Below, piece by piece: positions 16,394-25,520 of a stretch of DNA of 64,000 nt. The notes under the pieces were generated by a model that did no database searches, was not told the origin of the DNA, and was given only the letters and a program-made list of their open reading frames with translations. Source of the stretch: Idiomarina ramblicola (GTDB lineage Bacteria; Pseudomonadota; Gammaproteobacteria; Enterobacterales; Alteromonadaceae); assembly GCF_003987255.1 (NCBI RefSeq), contig NZ_PIQC01000010.1, positions 62,001-126,000 of the forward strand, written 5' to 3'. The position numbers and the translations under genes were made by a program. Numbering within the stretch: the first letter of the stretch is position 1; each line of letters starts with the position of its first letter.

Positions 16394-18565
16394 TTACCAA
16401 GCGTACTTCAGGCTCAGCTCAAAGTTGCGCTCAGCACCGAAGAACCCCTGATTATAGAAGTCGATGCTTGAATAGTACTTTTCATCAAACAGGTTATTCA
16501 CGTTAAAGCTCAGATCCCAGTTTTGGCTTAACTGATAGTTTGCCATAGCGTTCACTACTGTGTAGCTGTCCTGAGTGAACGTTTCGCCATTTGGCCCAAT
16601 ACCCGGGTTAGAAATCTCACTTTGCCAGTTAGCGTTTACACCCAGCTTCAATGCATCTGTAACCGTGTATAGCACACTGGCTTTAACCATATCTTCTGGC
16701 AAGTAAGGCGCGTAATTTGAACCATCGCGATCGGTCGACTCATTGTGCGTATAGCTGAAGAAAATGTTTAAAGCGTCGGTAGGTTTACCGTTTAGCTCCA
16801 GCTCATAGCCTTCGCTTTCTGCACCATCAACGCCAATGGATGGAAAAATCGTTGTGCCCGGCAATGGGTCGATATTATCAGGATCATTTATTGCAAGGTT
16901 ATCTTCTTTTACTTTGAAGACCGCAAAGCTAGCAGTCAGAGCCTCATTAAAGAAGTCACCTTTAATACCAGCCTCAACGTTGGAACCTTCTACCGGACCA
17001 ATCAGTTGGTTATTAACGTCTCTTGCTTCCTGAGGCTGGAAAATTTCAGTGTAACTAGCATAGGTTGATACGACATCACTAATATCGTACACAAGCCCCA
17101 AATAAGGCGTGTTTACGCTAGAGTTTTCATATCCACTGTAAACAAAATCACCAGCCGGGTTCGTCGCATAACTAACCGTGTAACTATCAATATTGTAGTT
17201 AGTTATTCTGTTACCCAGAATAGCAGTGAAATCATCGGTTAAACTAAACTGAGCCGCTGCATAAACGCCTTCCTGAGTTTCTTCTCCTCCACTTCCGTAA
17301 GCCGGACCATCTAAGAATGTCGGCTGAGGAACGCCATTCCCCCAGTCAAATAGGCTGGGTACATTTATTCCACCCTGAATACCGTAAGACAGAGCATCAA
17401 GGTTTTGCTTAGAGTATAAGGCCCCGGCTGTTAATTGGTGCTCTCTTCCAAACAGCTCAAATGGCCCAGACGCTAAAACTCGGTATGACGTTTGTTCTCG
17501 CTCAGCAACATAATGATTGGGTGAGGCAGCTAACCCTTCGCCAGTATCTTTGTTCGGGTAACCTGAAAAATACAGGAGATAGCCATCCATCTCACCTTCG
17601 CGGCGTTCAACATCCAGTTGAAGATCCCAGCCATTATCAAACGCATGTTCCATCTGTACGAAGACGTTGGTGCTTTTTCTATCCCACCGGTTCCAGGGAG
17701 ATGCTGTTGTTGTGCTTACCGGCAAATCATCCGCCTGGGTACCGTCCTCGTAAAACAGAGGCAAGGCACCCCACATGCTGCCTTTCGGATTACGTTCGCT
17801 GTAATCAGCTCCCATAGTTAAACGCGTTTGGGTCGTTAAATCAGCCGTTGCCACAGCGTAAATTTGAGCGTTTTCTTTCTCAGATAAATTGACATAACTG
17901 TCACCTTCTTCGTAGGCAAGTGCAACGCGCCCTTTTACGTTGCCACTTTCTGACAGAGTCTGAGAATGATCCGCTTCCAGTCGGTAATTACTCCAGGAAC
18001 CCAGGCCTACGCTGGCATACCCCCCATCTTCAGCTTTCGGACGCTTACGAATGAGGTTAATCGCTGCAGAAGGTTCACCGGCCCCTGTCAACAAGCCGGT
18101 TGCACCACGAACAATTTCAACACGCTCAAAAATAACGGAGTCCGCTAAGGCTTCACTAAAGAAACTGTCATAAGCAATAGGCACGCCGTCGAACTGAAAG
18201 TTAGTAACATCACGACCACGAGCACGGAAAAAGAAGCGGTCCGTCTCAGCTTGTTGGGCCTGAATACCTGGCGCGAACTGCATGACGTCGGCAACCGTAT
18301 CCAATGAGAAGCTGTCGATAAAAGTGCGATCAATAATAGAAATTGACTGAGGTGTCTGACGCAAAGTTAACGGTAACCCGGTTGCTGTTGTTGCATTATC
18401 AAGTGAGCTTCCCGTTACTTTAACGTGCTCAAAAATCTTTTCCTGTGTTTCCGCCTGCTTCTCTGGCTGCTCAGCCGAACTCTCTGATTGGGCCGCTACT
18501 GCAGCTGAGGTTAACAGCGCTGATGTGACTGCTGTTGCTAAAAAATTTCTGGCAAAGGCCTTCAT
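16394..18565 (-). CDS. TonB-dependent siderophore receptor
   Basis: A 723-residue outer-membrane receptor. A signal peptide ends near SAAVAAQ (about 25). A TonB-box-like EHVKVTG lies near 46-52. The plug domain runs about 60-180 (TPQSISIIDRTFID, VADVMQFAPGI, RARGRDVTNFQFDGVPI, VEIVRGATGLLTGAGEPSAAINLIRKRP). A 22-strand barrel follows, ending SLKYAW with the terminal aromatic residue needed for outer-membrane insertion. The plug motifs match the ferric-hydroxamate/pyoverdine group (FhuE, FoxA, FpvA-like); the ligand cannot be read. No FpvA-type signalling extension is visible. Divergent from the PepSY gene across a spacer with two Fur-like boxes; a terminator follows the gene. Confidence 0.93.
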   Translation of the reverse strand: MKAFARNFLATAVTSALLTSAAVAAQSESSAEQPEKQAETQEKIFEHVKVTGSSLDNATTATGLPLTLRQTPQSISIIDRTFIDSFSLDTVADVMQFAPGIQAQQAETDRFFFRARGRDVTNFQFDGVPIAYDSFFSEALADSVIFERVEIVRGATGLLTGAGEPSAAINLIRKRPKAEDGGYASVGLGSWSNYRLEADHSQTLSESGNVKGRVALAYEEGDSYVNLSEKENAQIYAVATADLTTQTRLTMGADYSERNPKGSMWGALPLFYEDGTQADDLPVSTTTASPWNRWDRKSTNVFVQMEHAFDNGWDLQLDVERREGEMDGYLLYFSGYPNKDTGEGLAASPNHYVAEREQTSYRVLASGPFELFGREHQLTAGALYSKQNLDALSYGIQGGINVPSLFDWGNGVPQPTFLDGPAYGSGGEETQEGVYAAAQFSLTDDFTAILGNRITNYNIDSYTVSYATNPAGDFVYSGYENSSVNTPYLGLVYDISDVVSTYASYTEIFQPQEARDVNNQLIGPVEGSNVEAGIKGDFFNEALTASFAVFKVKEDNLAINDPDNIDPLPGTTIFPSIGVDGAESEGYELELNGKPTDALNIFFSYTHNESTDRDGSNYAPYLPEDMVKASVLYTVTDALKLGVNANWQSEISNPGIGPNGETFTQDSYTVVNAMANYQLSQNWDLSFNVNNLFDEKYYSSIDFYNQGFFGAERNFELSLKYAW

Positions 18566-18593
18566 GAATTGTCTCCGAACATAATACTGTAAA

Positions 18594-18608
18594 TGAGAAT
18601 TGTTATCG
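18594..18608. promoter_or_regulatory. Fur box between receptor and PepSY gene
   Basis: TGAGAATTGTTATCG keeps 11 of 14 consensus positions of the 7-1-7 Fur site. It starts 28 bases before the receptor ATG and is placed to block its promoter. Confidence 0.65.
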
Positions 18609-18620
18609 CTACATTGTATT

Positions 18621-18635
18621 TGATAATTGTTCGTA
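18621..18635. promoter_or_regulatory. Second Fur-like box
   Basis: TGATAATTGTTCGTA has a perfect left half-site TGATAAT and a poor right half. It lies nearer the divergent PepSY gene, so each side of the spacer has its own site. Confidence 0.5.
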
Positions 18636-18678
18636 TTTGCAATATCATTTCGAAAAATTTCTTTAGGGAGTCGTCAGT

Positions 18679-19824
18679 ATGACGCAACGACAATGGTTCA
18701 AGCTGCACGGTTGGTGCTCGCTACCCATATGGATACTGTTCTGCTTTATCTGTATTACGGGCACTATCGCGGTGTTCAGTCACGAGTTAACCTGGCTGTT
18801 TAACGAGAACGCACGCGCTGTGAACCCTGATGGTCTAGCCGCTCAACCCATTTCTGAGCTCGTTGACGCCGTTAAAAGTCAGTTCCCGACAGCGAATGTC
18901 ACAACGGTAATGACTTTTGAGCCGTATCTTATTAATGCCGTGATTTTCTCAACAGAGAACATCCCGTCAGGTATTGCTTATGTAAACCAGTACACCGGTG
19001 AAATTCAGGAAGTAAACCAGGGTATTACCTTTATCAACTTCATGCGTTCACTGCACAGCTGGTTGCTGTTTCCGTGGCAAGACGGCTACAGCGTTGGCTA
19101 TTATTTAGTATCCGCTATGTCGTTCGTGATGATGGGTGCGCTGGTCACCGGGTTGGTCATCTACAAGAAATTCTGGCGTGCTTACACGCAACCTAAAGTC
19201 CGTGCCAAGCAAGGCAAAAAAACGTTATTAACCGACCTACACAAGCACGGTGGTGCCTGGTCTATCTGGTTCCTTATTGTTATGAGCCTGACCGGCTTAT
19301 GGTATTTCACTCAACAAGTATTGTGGCATGCGGACATTGATATTGAAGGTCATGCCCCATTAGTTGAGGTGTCCGACATTCCTGTAGGCAATAAAGCCCA
19401 GCCACCGGTATCTTTTGAAGAGGCCCTGCAGATTGCCGAACAACGCTTTCCGGATATTAGACCCAGCTTTATTATGATGCCGGAGCACAATCGCGACATG
19501 TTCAAAATAATGGGTGGCGGCGATTTCATTTTTTACGATCAGTACTCTTACCGGCTGGATATTAACCCCTGGAGCGGCGACATTGCCCGTGCCGTTTCAC
19601 CAGGCGATATGAATACGCTACAAACCATTCAGCATGTTGTTGATCCGCTACATTACGGCACCATTGGCGGTATTTGGACTAAGGCCATCTGGTTTATCTT
19701 CGGTCTTATTTTGTCGGCTATGTCCATTACCGGTTTCTTGATTTGGGGTTCACGAACAGTGAAAGCCGCAAAAGAAAAGAAGACACCGCTGCGCGAGTCG
19801 TTGCAAAGTGAGGGAGCAAGCTAA
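18679..19824 (+). CDS. PepSY-associated TM protein, putative siderophore-iron reductase
   Basis: A 381-residue inner-membrane protein of the PepSY-TM (PiuB-like) type with four helices: about 12-34 (after KLHGWCSLPIW), 147-168, 192-212 and 340-362. Periplasmic loops carry PepSY elements (GIAYVNQYTGEIQEVNQ; YSYRLDINPWSGDI). Conserved histidines in LHSWLLF, DLHKHGGAWS and VVDPLHYGTIGG sit near helix ends, as expected for haem ligands. Related proteins are Fur-regulated and encoded with siderophore receptors; reduction of ferric siderophores is the current proposal. GGGAG precedes the ATG. The stop TAATG overlaps the next start by one base. Confidence 0.87.
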   Translation: MTQRQWFKLHGWCSLPIWILFCFICITGTIAVFSHELTWLFNENARAVNPDGLAAQPISELVDAVKSQFPTANVTTVMTFEPYLINAVIFSTENIPSGIAYVNQYTGEIQEVNQGITFINFMRSLHSWLLFPWQDGYSVGYYLVSAMSFVMMGALVTGLVIYKKFWRAYTQPKVRAKQGKKTLLTDLHKHGGAWSIWFLIVMSLTGLWYFTQQVLWHADIDIEGHAPLVEVSDIPVGNKAQPPVSFEEALQIAEQRFPDIRPSFIMMPEHNRDMFKIMGGGDFIFYDQYSYRLDINPWSGDIARAVSPGDMNTLQTIQHVVDPLHYGTIGGIWTKAIWFIFGLILSAMSITGFLIWGSRTVKAAKEKKTPLRESLQSEGAS

Positions 19825-20294
19825 TGGCACGCCGTAAGAATACCTTCTGGAACCGCAACAAGTTCAAACTCAGCGGGTTAATATTGATTCTTCCCATCTA
19901 CTTTTTGTATGAGCAGTTGCAGCCACCTGTCTTCCCGGATGCCTGGGAAGAAAAGCAAGTGGGGCCTTTTGAGATTGCCATCCAGCCTTTAAATAACGAC
20001 GCACCGTATGCGCATCACGAAGACTGGGTAAAAGATTTTTCTGCTTTCGTTAATGAAGGTGAGGTAAGCGATATTCGCCAGGGTTACGTCAACATTGGCG
20101 AGGAACCCGTTCCTCTGGACACGCTACAGCAAGATGATGTTGGTATTTTGCATGGTAGCGAACTGCTACAACACGTTCACGCCATAGCCCCACAGCAGTT
20201 TGAACCTCAGCATCGTGTCTGGGTCACGCTGCAAACCTGGAACGGAGAAGTTCACCAGGCAAATTGGGAACTTCCGGATAATTGGGTGAAATAG
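19824..20294 (+). CDS. Small membrane-anchored protein of the iron locus, unknown function
   Basis: I do not recognise a named family. A 156-residue protein with a basic start, one hydrophobic segment at about 16-32 (LSGLILILPIYFLYEQL), and a soluble, probably periplasmic remainder rich in acidic and aromatic residues (PFEIAIQPLNNDAPYAHHEDW; HRVWVTLQTWNGEVHQANWELP). The start codon shares a base with the stop of the PepSY gene, so the two are translated together. A TonB receptor follows 72 bases on. A partner role in siderophore reduction or in holding the PepSY protein is inference from this linkage. Confidence 0.75.
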   Translation: MARRKNTFWNRNKFKLSGLILILPIYFLYEQLQPPVFPDAWEEKQVGPFEIAIQPLNNDAPYAHHEDWVKDFSAFVNEGEVSDIRQGYVNIGEEPVPLDTLQQDDVGILHGSELLQHVHAIAPQQFEPQHRVWVTLQTWNGEVHQANWELPDNWVK

Positions 20295-20303
20295 GACTTT
20301 AAA

Positions 20304-20318
20304 TACGAATCGTTTTCA
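20304..20318. promoter_or_regulatory. Possible Fur box upstream of the second receptor
   Basis: TACGAATCGTTTTCA keeps the central AAT-n-nTT core and the TCA end but misses several consensus positions. It lies 49 bases before the receptor ATG, a sensible place for a repressor. Confidence 0.4.
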
Positions 20319-20366
20319 TTTAAGATCCAACTCAAATTAGACAGCAGTTAATTTTTGAGGGGAACA

Positions 20367-22469
20367 ATGAACATTCACAAGACCTTACTGGCGGCTAGTA
20401 TTCTGGCCGCCTTAACCTCCACCAGCGCCCACGCCCAAGAAGAAACCCCAGAGAAGACTCAAGAAGAGATGATGGAAACCATCAATGTCAGCTCTCGCGG
20501 CCTGATCTCTTACGTTAGTGCGACTGGCTCGAAGTCCGATACACCCATTATCGAAACACCATTGTCAGTCTCTGTGCTTACCGAAGCCCGTATTGAAGAT
20601 TTGGGTGCCGTTACTGTACAGGACGCTATCGGTTATGTTGCCGGCTTATACAATGGCCCTTACGGGGTTGATACCCGTGGCGACTGGGCACAGATTCGAG
20701 GTGTTGCTCCAGTTCAATATTTAGATGGCCTGAAGTCCCTGTTCGGCTACTACAATAATGTGCGTGTTAACCCTTATTCCCTGGGCCAGATTGAAATACT
20801 AAAAGGACCCAGTTCCGTATTATACGGTCAAGGCTCTACCGGCGGCATCATTAACTTAGTGAGCAAACGTCCTCAGGCAGAAACCGATGGTCAGTTCTGG
20901 GCGCAGCTAGGTAATTACTCCCGTAAGCAAGTTGCCGGCGACATTACCGGGGCATTAAATGATGACGCGTCATTAACCGGCCGCTTTATTGGGTTATACC
21001 GCGATAGCGATACGCAAACCGATTATGTGCCGGACAACAGCCTGGTACTGAATCCATCGTTAAGCTGGCATGCCTCCGAAGACACGAAAATTACCCTTAT
21101 TGGCAACATTCAGCGCAACGAATCGGGTTCCAGTACTCAGTTCTTTCCCTGGCAGGGCACCTTGCTCCCTAATGAGTTTGGTCAAATTGACAGCTCGACA
21201 TTCGTGTCAGAACCGGGCTTCGATCAATACGATACTGAGCAGGACGCGCTAACTGCCATTGTTGAGCACGACATCAATCTGGACTGGCGCCTTCGTCTGG
21301 CAAGTCGTTACAGTGATAGTCATGCAGATTACGCCAGCATGTATGGCTGGCCACCGGTCTTTGCTGAAGATAATCGTACCGTCAACCGAGTCTCTTATTT
21401 ATCTCGTGCAGATGCCAGAACTTGGACAAGTGATCTTCAACTGCATGGGTCTGTTATTACCGGCCCAGTTGAACATGAACTGGTATTCGGTTTAGATTTC
21501 CAAGATGCATTTACTGACAACGATTCCGTTTATGGTGCAATGAACCCACTGGATCTTTATGACCCAGTATACGGGCAGGCCACCGGACTACCCACTGAAG
21601 ATGACTTAACGGAAGGTACGAATTCGTTAACGACTCACCAGTTAGGCCTTTATGTACAGGATAATATGCGCATTGACGACAAGTGGCTCATTTCAACAGC
21701 GTTGCGTCGTGACAGAGCAACCAACAATCCTGAAACGGGCAGTGTAACCGAACAGTACGCTACAACTGGTCGCTTAGGTTTTATGTATTTAATGGACGGC
21801 GGCATTTCTCCTTACATTAGTTACAGTGAGTCCTTTTCTCCGGTTATAGGTACTGATGCTTTCGGAAAGCCTTTTGTGCCAACTGAAGGAAAGCAGTGGG
21901 AAGCCGGAATAAAGTACCAGCCTGAAGGTACGGAACATTTACTAACCGCTTCGGCGTATCGCATCAAACAAGAAAATCTTCAGGTAGCGGTAGGTCCCGA
22001 ACAAGCAGCTGATCCAGACATTGTTGACCCGGACGGACAAGTACAAATTGGTGAAATTGACATTGAAGGTGTTGAACTAGAAGCCCAGTTGGCATGGGAT
22101 TCAATGGATGTTTATGCCAGTTATGCATATACCGATGCACCTTTGGCAGCAACTCCAGAGCATCAATCTGCGATTTGGACTACTTACCGCCCCCAAAACT
22201 GGAATGGCTTTAAAATTGGTGCGGGAGTTCGTTACGTGGGTAACACCTCTGGCGGCTACGGAGTGTACAATAATAACCCAATACATCTGGAAACTCCGAG
22301 CTACACCTTATTCGACGCCATGATCGGATACGACTGGGACAACTACAGCCTGAGTCTGGATGTCGACAATCTGACTGACAAAACAGTACTCACCTCGTGC
22401 TTGTCACGTGGCGACTGCTTTTACGGCCAACAGCGCACCATTATGGCGAACTTCCGTTATAACTTTTAA
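20367..22469 (+). CDS. TonB-dependent siderophore receptor, FhuA-like group
   Basis: About 700 residues from ATG 20367, which follows GAGGGG by six bases; a TTG four codons earlier is not needed. Signal peptide cut after TSAHAQ (about 24). A TonB-box-like METINVSS follows at about 37-44. The plug has TPLSVSVLTEARIED, VQDAIGYVAGLYNG, QIRGVAPVQYLDGL and IEILKGPSSVLYGQGSTGGIINLVSKRP. The barrel ends MANFRYNF. A late cysteine pair in TSCLSRGDCFYG is shared with ferrichrome-type receptors, which suggests a hydroxamate siderophore; this is inference. It sits downstream of the PepSY operon and is followed by a strong terminator. Confidence 0.93.
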   Translation: MNIHKTLLAASILAALTSTSAHAQEETPEKTQEEMMETINVSSRGLISYVSATGSKSDTPIIETPLSVSVLTEARIEDLGAVTVQDAIGYVAGLYNGPYGVDTRGDWAQIRGVAPVQYLDGLKSLFGYYNNVRVNPYSLGQIEILKGPSSVLYGQGSTGGIINLVSKRPQAETDGQFWAQLGNYSRKQVAGDITGALNDDASLTGRFIGLYRDSDTQTDYVPDNSLVLNPSLSWHASEDTKITLIGNIQRNESGSSTQFFPWQGTLLPNEFGQIDSSTFVSEPGFDQYDTEQDALTAIVEHDINLDWRLRLASRYSDSHADYASMYGWPPVFAEDNRTVNRVSYLSRADARTWTSDLQLHGSVITGPVEHELVFGLDFQDAFTDNDSVYGAMNPLDLYDPVYGQATGLPTEDDLTEGTNSLTTHQLGLYVQDNMRIDDKWLISTALRRDRATNNPETGSVTEQYATTGRLGFMYLMDGGISPYISYSESFSPVIGTDAFGKPFVPTEGKQWEAGIKYQPEGTEHLLTASAYRIKQENLQVAVGPEQAADPDIVDPDGQVQIGEIDIEGVELEAQLAWDSMDVYASYAYTDAPLAATPEHQSAIWTTYRPQNWNGFKIGAGVRYVGNTSGGYGVYNNNPIHLETPSYTLFDAMIGYDWDNYSLSLDVDNLTDKTVLTSCLSRGDCFYGQQRTIMANFRYNF

Positions 22470-22496
22470 GGCTTACAGAGTGTAGCTTTCACGTGG

Positions 22497-22537
22497 AGCC
22501 CCGGGCGTCTCTCTTCCCAGCGTCCGGGGCTTTTTTT
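22497..22537 (+). terminator. Rho-independent terminator
   Basis: AGCCCCGGGCG (22497-22507) pairs with CGTCCGGGGCT (22521-22531) around a 13-base loop, with one G-U pair, followed by a run of seven T. It ends the TonB receptor transcript just before the convergent queH. Confidence 0.9.
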
Positions 22538-22546
22538 CGGTATGAT

Positions 22547-23203
22547 TTAATCGTTGGTGTAGTACTGAACGCCGATTTCTATGCGGTCACGACCATTTTT
22601 CAGGCGCCACCGGTTCATGTCTCTTAACGAGTAAACGCAGCCGCAATACTCCTGCTGGTAAAAACGTTCGCGCTTGGAAATTTCTATCATACGCGCGGCG
22701 CCGCCTTGCTTGCGCCAGTTAAACGTCCAGTAATGCAGGCCGGGGTAAGGTGCCACTGCGCGCTTACCACAGTCGTTTATCTGCTCCATGTTCTTCCAGC
22801 GCGAAATGCCTAAACAACTCGTAATGGTGTCAAAACCGTTTTCATGTGCATACAAAGCTGTACGCTCGAAGCGCATATCGAAACATTCGGTACAACGTTT
22901 GCCTCGTTCCGGTTCCCACTCCAGGCCTTTCACCCGCTCAAACCAGTTTTTACTGTCGTAATCGCAGTCAATGAAGTCGACACCCAGCTTTTCGGCAAAG
23001 CGAATGTTCTCTTCTTTACGCAGCAAATACTCTTTCTCTGGGTGAATATTCGGGTTATAGAAGAAAATAGTAAACTTAATACCGGCTTCCGCCATGCGTT
23101 CCATCACTTCTCCTGAACACGGCGCGCAGCACGAGTGCAGCAGGACGTGATCAGAGCCCGTCGGGGTTTCCAAAACAATCGATTCTTTCTTGTTTCTAGC
23201 CAT
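22547..23203 (-). CDS. queH: Epoxyqueuosine reductase QueH
   Basis: A 218-residue protein of the DUF208 family now known as QueH. The HSCCAPC motif (about residues 23-29), a CTEC pair near 107-110 and a late YCGC are the conserved cysteine sets that hold the 4Fe-4S cluster and second metal. It reduces epoxyqueuosine to queuosine in tRNA, the last step of queuosine synthesis, and replaces QueG without relation to it. Length is typical. AGAGAGA precedes the ATG. Transcribed alone, convergent with the receptor gene. Confidence 0.93.
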   Translation of the reverse strand: MARNKKESIVLETPTGSDHVLLHSCCAPCSGEVMERMAEAGIKFTIFFYNPNIHPEKEYLLRKEENIRFAEKLGVDFIDCDYDSKNWFERVKGLEWEPERGKRCTECFDMRFERTALYAHENGFDTITSCLGISRWKNMEQINDCGKRAVAPYPGLHYWTFNWRKQGGAARMIEISKRERFYQQEYCGCVYSLRDMNRWRLKNGRDRIEIGVQYYTND

Positions 23204-23331
23204 AATTCTCTCTTCGCGGCTGAAATTTGTGCGAATTATAACTCAAACAGGCGGGGGTGATCACGTTCTTGGTTAGAAGAGCTTATTGTTAATGGTTTTA
23301 ACCGCCTTAAACACTGATTTCACCCTTCAAT

Positions 23332-23365
23332 TGTTTAAAAAATGTAGAATCTTTAAACATTTTTT
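23332..23365. repeat. Nested inverted repeats upstream of protease
   Basis: AAAAAATGT (23337-23345) and ACATTTTTT (23357-23365) are perfect 9-bp arms around 11 bases. TGTTTAAA (23332-23339) and TTTAAACA (23352-23359) are perfect 8-bp arms in the same stretch, so two alternative hairpins compete. It could terminate readthrough or act as an operator. Confidence 0.5.
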
Positions 23366-23411
23366 ACACTACCCCCCTTTAAATCCGTTACAAATTGTTA
23401 TTAAATGCAAC

Positions 23412-23435
23412 AAATGACGTCGTTTGACATCATTT
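23412..23435. promoter_or_regulatory. Candidate operator upstream of protease
   Basis: AAATGA and TCATTT end a 24-base element that also contains TGACGTC and TGACATC as near-direct copies. The symmetry suggests a dimeric regulator site about 85 bases before the protease ATG. The binding protein is unknown. Confidence 0.35.
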
Positions 23436-23518
23436 TCATGCAGCCAAACGTTGTATCCTCTGCTGCCTTCTTTAAGGGTTCTTACAACCCAAAATAAAAA
23501 CAAAGAGAATATTACGTT

Positions 23519-25462
23519 ATGAAAAAACTAAGTATCCTCACACTGTCTGCTTTAGCAGTTTCAGTTTCATCAGCATATGCAAAGCCCCCTGAGCATTCTC
23601 AAGCTCAACCTTTGCTCCAAAACCAACAGCAAGTTGAAAGCGATGCGCCACAACGTTACATCATTAAGTTTAAGAATAATGGTAAAGCGGTCCAAAAAAT
23701 GGGCAATCGTGGTCGGTCTGAGCTAGCGATATCACGCGCCAATAACACAGTCAAAAAGGCTGGCGGTCAGGTTAAGCTCAGCATGCGTCACAACTTAGCC
23801 GTTGCAGCTGAACTTAGTGCAAAACAGAAAAAGCGCCTTGAGAAAAACCCTAACATTGAATACATCGAAGTTGACCACAAGCGTCGCTTCATGGCTCAAG
23901 ACGTTCCTTACGGTATCGGTCAGGTACAAGCCGACTTAGTTGACGACAGCGTGGCCGCAGCATCGGCTGGCGGTAAGAAAGTCTGCGTCATCGATTCCGG
24001 CTTAGAGTTACCTCACGAAGATATGGGAACTCAGGGCGGTACCATTACCGGTACAAACGACAGCGGCACGGGCAACTGGTACGATAACGGCGGCCCTCAC
24101 GGCACGCACGTAGCCGGAACCATTGCCGCCCTTGATAATGGGCTTGGCGTTCGCGGTGTTATTGGCAGTAACCCGAACCTGCACATTGTGAAAGTGTTTA
24201 ATTCTAATGGTTGGGGTTATTCATCTTCACTGGTTTCAGCTATTGAAACTTGTGCTGATAACGGTGCCGATGTGGTTAACATGAGCTTAGGTGGCGGCGG
24301 TTCAAACCAAACCGAAGCCAACGCTATGCAAAGCCTGTATAACGATGGCGTACTGCTTATTGCAGCAGCAGGTAACGACGGTTCGCCATACAGCTCAACG
24401 GATCCGATGTCCTATCCGGCATCTTACAATGCTGTAGTTTCTGTTGCCGCCGTCGATAGCAGCAAACAGTTAGCGGGCTTCTCGCAGAAAAACAGCCAGG
24501 TTGAAATTGCCGGCCCGGGTGTTGATGTTCTTTCAACCTACCCTGAAGGCACAGGCCAGCAAGGTAACTACGGCACCATGAGCGGTACTTCAATGGCATC
24601 ACCGCACGTAGCGGGTGTTGCAGCGTTAGTTTGGTCACATCATCCAAGCTGTAGTGCACAGGAAATTCGTAGTGTACTGAATGAAACCGCAGAAGATTTA
24701 GGCGCTTCTGGCCGTGACGTCCAATTTGGTTATGGCTTAGCACAAACCAAAGACGCTGTTGACTACATCGACGCGAATGGCTGTGATGGCTCAGGTGGCG
24801 GTGGTGGAGACCCAGAGCCACCAACAGATAACGAGCTGACTAATGGTCAAACCGTTAGCAACCTGTCGGCGACAACTGGCGACTCAATCTACTACACCTT
24901 AGATGTACCAGCTGGTGCAACTGACCTAAGCTTTAGCACTAATGGCGGTTCGGGTGATGCAGACTTGTATGTTCGCTTCGGTTCTCAGCCAACCACTTCA
25001 AGCTATGACTGCCGTCCTTACGAGAGTGGTAATACTGAAACTTGTACTATCTCTAACGTACAAGCCGGTACTTATCACGTTATGCTTAACGCTTACTCAA
25101 GCTTCTCCGGCGTTAACCTAACCGGCTCATTTACTGCGCCTAGCGGCGGCGGTGGTGGCGAAGGCGGATCTGCCTCAGCTACGGACCTGTCTGGCTCTAG
25201 CAACGAATGGTCGCACTATTACGTCGACATTCCAGCGGGCATGTCATCACTTAACGTGAGCATGTCAGGTGGTAGCGGCGACGCTGACCTGTATGTTCGT
25301 CAGGGCAGCCAGCCTACCGAGTCGAACTACGAGTGCCGTCCTTATCTTTCAGGTAACAACGAAACCTGTGATATCGAGAACCCGGCTGAAGACCGCTGGT
25401 ACTTTAGTATAAAAGGTTATACTAACTACTCAGGCGTTGATTTATTCGTTGAATGGGAATAA
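23519..25462 (+). CDS. Secreted subtilisin-like serine protease with two PPC domains
   Basis: A 647-residue exported protease. Signal peptide to about residue 21 (SSAYA). An inhibitor I9-type propeptide lies at about 45-125 (QRYIIKFKN, IEYIEVDH). The S8 catalytic domain spans about 130-420 with Asp159 (VCVIDSG), His194 (HGTHVAG), oxyanion Asn286 (AAAGND) and Ser358 (GTSMASPH). After a glycine-rich linker come two pre-peptidase C-terminal domains (about 437-540 and 552-647), each with GSGDADLYVR and a paired-cysteine YxCRPY...ETC motif. Such enzymes are secreted by marine gammaproteobacteria to degrade proteins, and the PPC domains are usually trimmed after export. Followed by a strong terminator. 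Confidence 0.96.
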   Translation: MKKLSILTLSALAVSVSSAYAKPPEHSQAQPLLQNQQQVESDAPQRYIIKFKNNGKAVQKMGNRGRSELAISRANNTVKKAGGQVKLSMRHNLAVAAELSAKQKKRLEKNPNIEYIEVDHKRRFMAQDVPYGIGQVQADLVDDSVAAASAGGKKVCVIDSGLELPHEDMGTQGGTITGTNDSGTGNWYDNGGPHGTHVAGTIAALDNGLGVRGVIGSNPNLHIVKVFNSNGWGYSSSLVSAIETCADNGADVVNMSLGGGGSNQTEANAMQSLYNDGVLLIAAAGNDGSPYSSTDPMSYPASYNAVVSVAAVDSSKQLAGFSQKNSQVEIAGPGVDVLSTYPEGTGQQGNYGTMSGTSMASPHVAGVAALVWSHHPSCSAQEIRSVLNETAEDLGASGRDVQFGYGLAQTKDAVDYIDANGCDGSGGGGGDPEPPTDNELTNGQTVSNLSATTGDSIYYTLDVPAGATDLSFSTNGGSGDADLYVRFGSQPTTSSYDCRPYESGNTETCTISNVQAGTYHVMLNAYSSFSGVNLTGSFTAPSGGGGGEGGSASATDLSGSSNEWSHYYVDIPAGMSSLNVSMSGGSGDADLYVRQGSQPTESNYECRPYLSGNNETCDIENPAEDRWYFSIKGYTNYSGVDLFVEWE

Positions 25463-25482
25463 GTCGTTAAGTCTTAAAGTGG

Positions 25483-25507
25483 GGGCGCCTTTCCGGCGCC
25501 CTTTTTT
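25483..25507 (+). terminator. Rho-independent terminator
   Basis: GGGCGCC (25483-25489), a five-base loop, GGCGCCC (25495-25501), then six T. It ends the protease transcript. Confidence 0.92.
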
Positions 25508-25520
25508 GTTTAGAGAACTC

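Larger units (their letters stand above)
23204..23518. other. 315-base spacer between queH and the protease gene
   Basis: No coding frame of note. The left third is the queH leader. The rest is the A+T-rich leader of the protease gene and holds two inverted-repeat structures listed separately (23332-23365 and 23412-23435). A TTGACA at 23425-23430 has no good partner -10 at the usual distance. AAAGAGA lies about ten bases before the protease ATG. Confidence 0.6.

Noticed and set aside
23425-23430. TTGACA as -35 of the protease promoter
   Set aside because: No acceptable -10 lies 15-19 bases downstream.
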